Positions 5,896-6,141 of a stretch of 6,141 nucleotides of DNA are shown here, in pieces. The notes beneath the pieces are model-generated. The model had not been told where the DNA came from. It did not search any database and saw nothing but the letters and a program-made list of their open reading frames with translations. The translations under genes and the position numbers were made by a program. The stretch is from Hyphomicrobiales bacterium (lineage in GTDB: Bacteria > Pseudomonadota > Alphaproteobacteria > Rhizobiales > Devosiaceae), in NCBI GenBank assembly GCA_027082895.1, contig JALWTJ010000247.1, positions 1 through 6,141 on the forward strand, given 5' to 3'. Position 1 is the stretch's first letter, and each line of letters starts with the position of its first letter.

Positions 5896-6141
5896 GTGAA
5901 AAAAGTTTTTGTCCGGATAGGATTGGTGTCGTTTGGAGCGGTTTTGCTGGTTGTTTCGGCCATTTTGGTCATGGTCCCGGCAGTAGCTGCCTATGCCTGC
6001 CCGCGCTGCTATGATCTCAAGCCGGTTGGGGAGCGAATATTTGTTGATCAGCAGATGAATGGGGAGCAGGTCTGTCAGATTCGCCAGGTGGTGGCCGATG
6101 CCCGAAAACGGGTAAAAGACTTTTACGGGCACCTGGAACAG
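5896..6141 (+). CDS. Exported protein of unknown function with a CPRC motif, N-terminal part (cut by the window edge)
   Basis: I do not recognise this gene with confidence. The 82 visible codons begin with two lysines and R7, then a long hydrophobic segment (about 8-32) ending VPAVAAYA, which looks like a signal peptide with an AxA cleavage site after A34. Cleavage there would leave a mature N-terminus starting C35-P-R-C38. The rest (39-82) is hydrophilic and probably helical, with a third cysteine at 60 and the segment ADARKRVKDFYGHL (67-80). The CPRC pair is not followed by His, so it is not a c-type haem site; it could bind metal or form a disulfide. A lipoprotein is possible, but AYAC is a poor lipobox. 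The GTG at 5896 has GGGGG 9 nt upstream and gives a normal signal-peptide start; an in-frame GTG at 5860 would add 12 residues. It is divergent from fliF and shares its upstream region, but a flagellar role is not shown. Confidence 0.75.
   Translation, partial: MKKVFVRIGLVSFGAVLLVVSAILVMVPAVAAYACPRCYDLKPVGERIFVDQQMNGEQVCQIRQVVADARKRVKDFYGHLEQ

Noticed and set aside
5787..6132. Minus-strand open frames (5787-5972 and 5878-6132) upstream of fliF
   Set aside because: They oppose the plus-strand gene that has a proper signal peptide and ribosome binding site, and their translations show no family features.
5896..6141. c-type cytochrome, suggested by the CPRC motif after a signal peptide
   Set aside because: The residue after the second cysteine is Tyr, not His, so the CxxCH haem attachment site is absent.

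Overview
The window is a piece of an alphaproteobacterial flagellar cluster. Five complete genes and one partial gene lie head to tail on the minus strand. In transcription order (right to left in these coordinates) they are fliF, fliG, fliH, fliN, an flbD-type sigma-54 activator, and the first 142 codons of flhA. The fliF-fliG-fliH-fliN-flbD order, with no fliI or fliJ after fliH, is the arrangement known from Caulobacter and its relatives. GC-rich codon use, an flhA directly after flbD and CtrA-like sites upstream of fliF are compatible with a Rhodospirillales-like organism. That placement is inference from gene order and protein character, not from a database search.

Layout: 1-428 is the flhA start (minus, cut by the left edge). 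474-1844 is flbD, 1874-2284 fliN, 2281-2973 fliH, 2976-4043 fliG and 4050-5687 fliF, all minus strand. Gaps are 45 bp (flbD/flhA), 29 bp (fliN/flbD), a 4-bp ATGA overlap (fliH/fliN), 2 bp (fliG/fliH) and 6 bp (fliF/fliG), so one transcript is likely. No terminator is visible between the genes. 5688-5895 is the only sizeable non-coding stretch (208 bp). It lies between fliF and a divergent plus-strand gene (5896 to the right edge) that encodes an exported protein of unknown function with a CPRC motif right after its signal sequence.

How the genes work together: FliF forms the MS ring in the inner membrane, and FliG (rotor/torque ring) and FliN (C ring) assemble on it. FliH is the regulator of the export ATPase, which is encoded elsewhere. 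FlhA is the large subunit of the type III export gate. The FlbD-like protein is an AAA+ activator of sigma-54 with a receiver domain that lacks most phosphorylation residues. In Caulobacter such a protein switches on late flagellar genes and represses fliF.

Nothing in the coding part looks like a new system. The most interesting region is the divergent intergenic segment. It holds two copies of a near-palindromic 17-bp element (15/17 identical, 63 bp apart), a near-consensus CtrA-type site between them, and a separate 7-bp inverted repeat in front of the divergent gene. The divergent gene itself is the main unknown.
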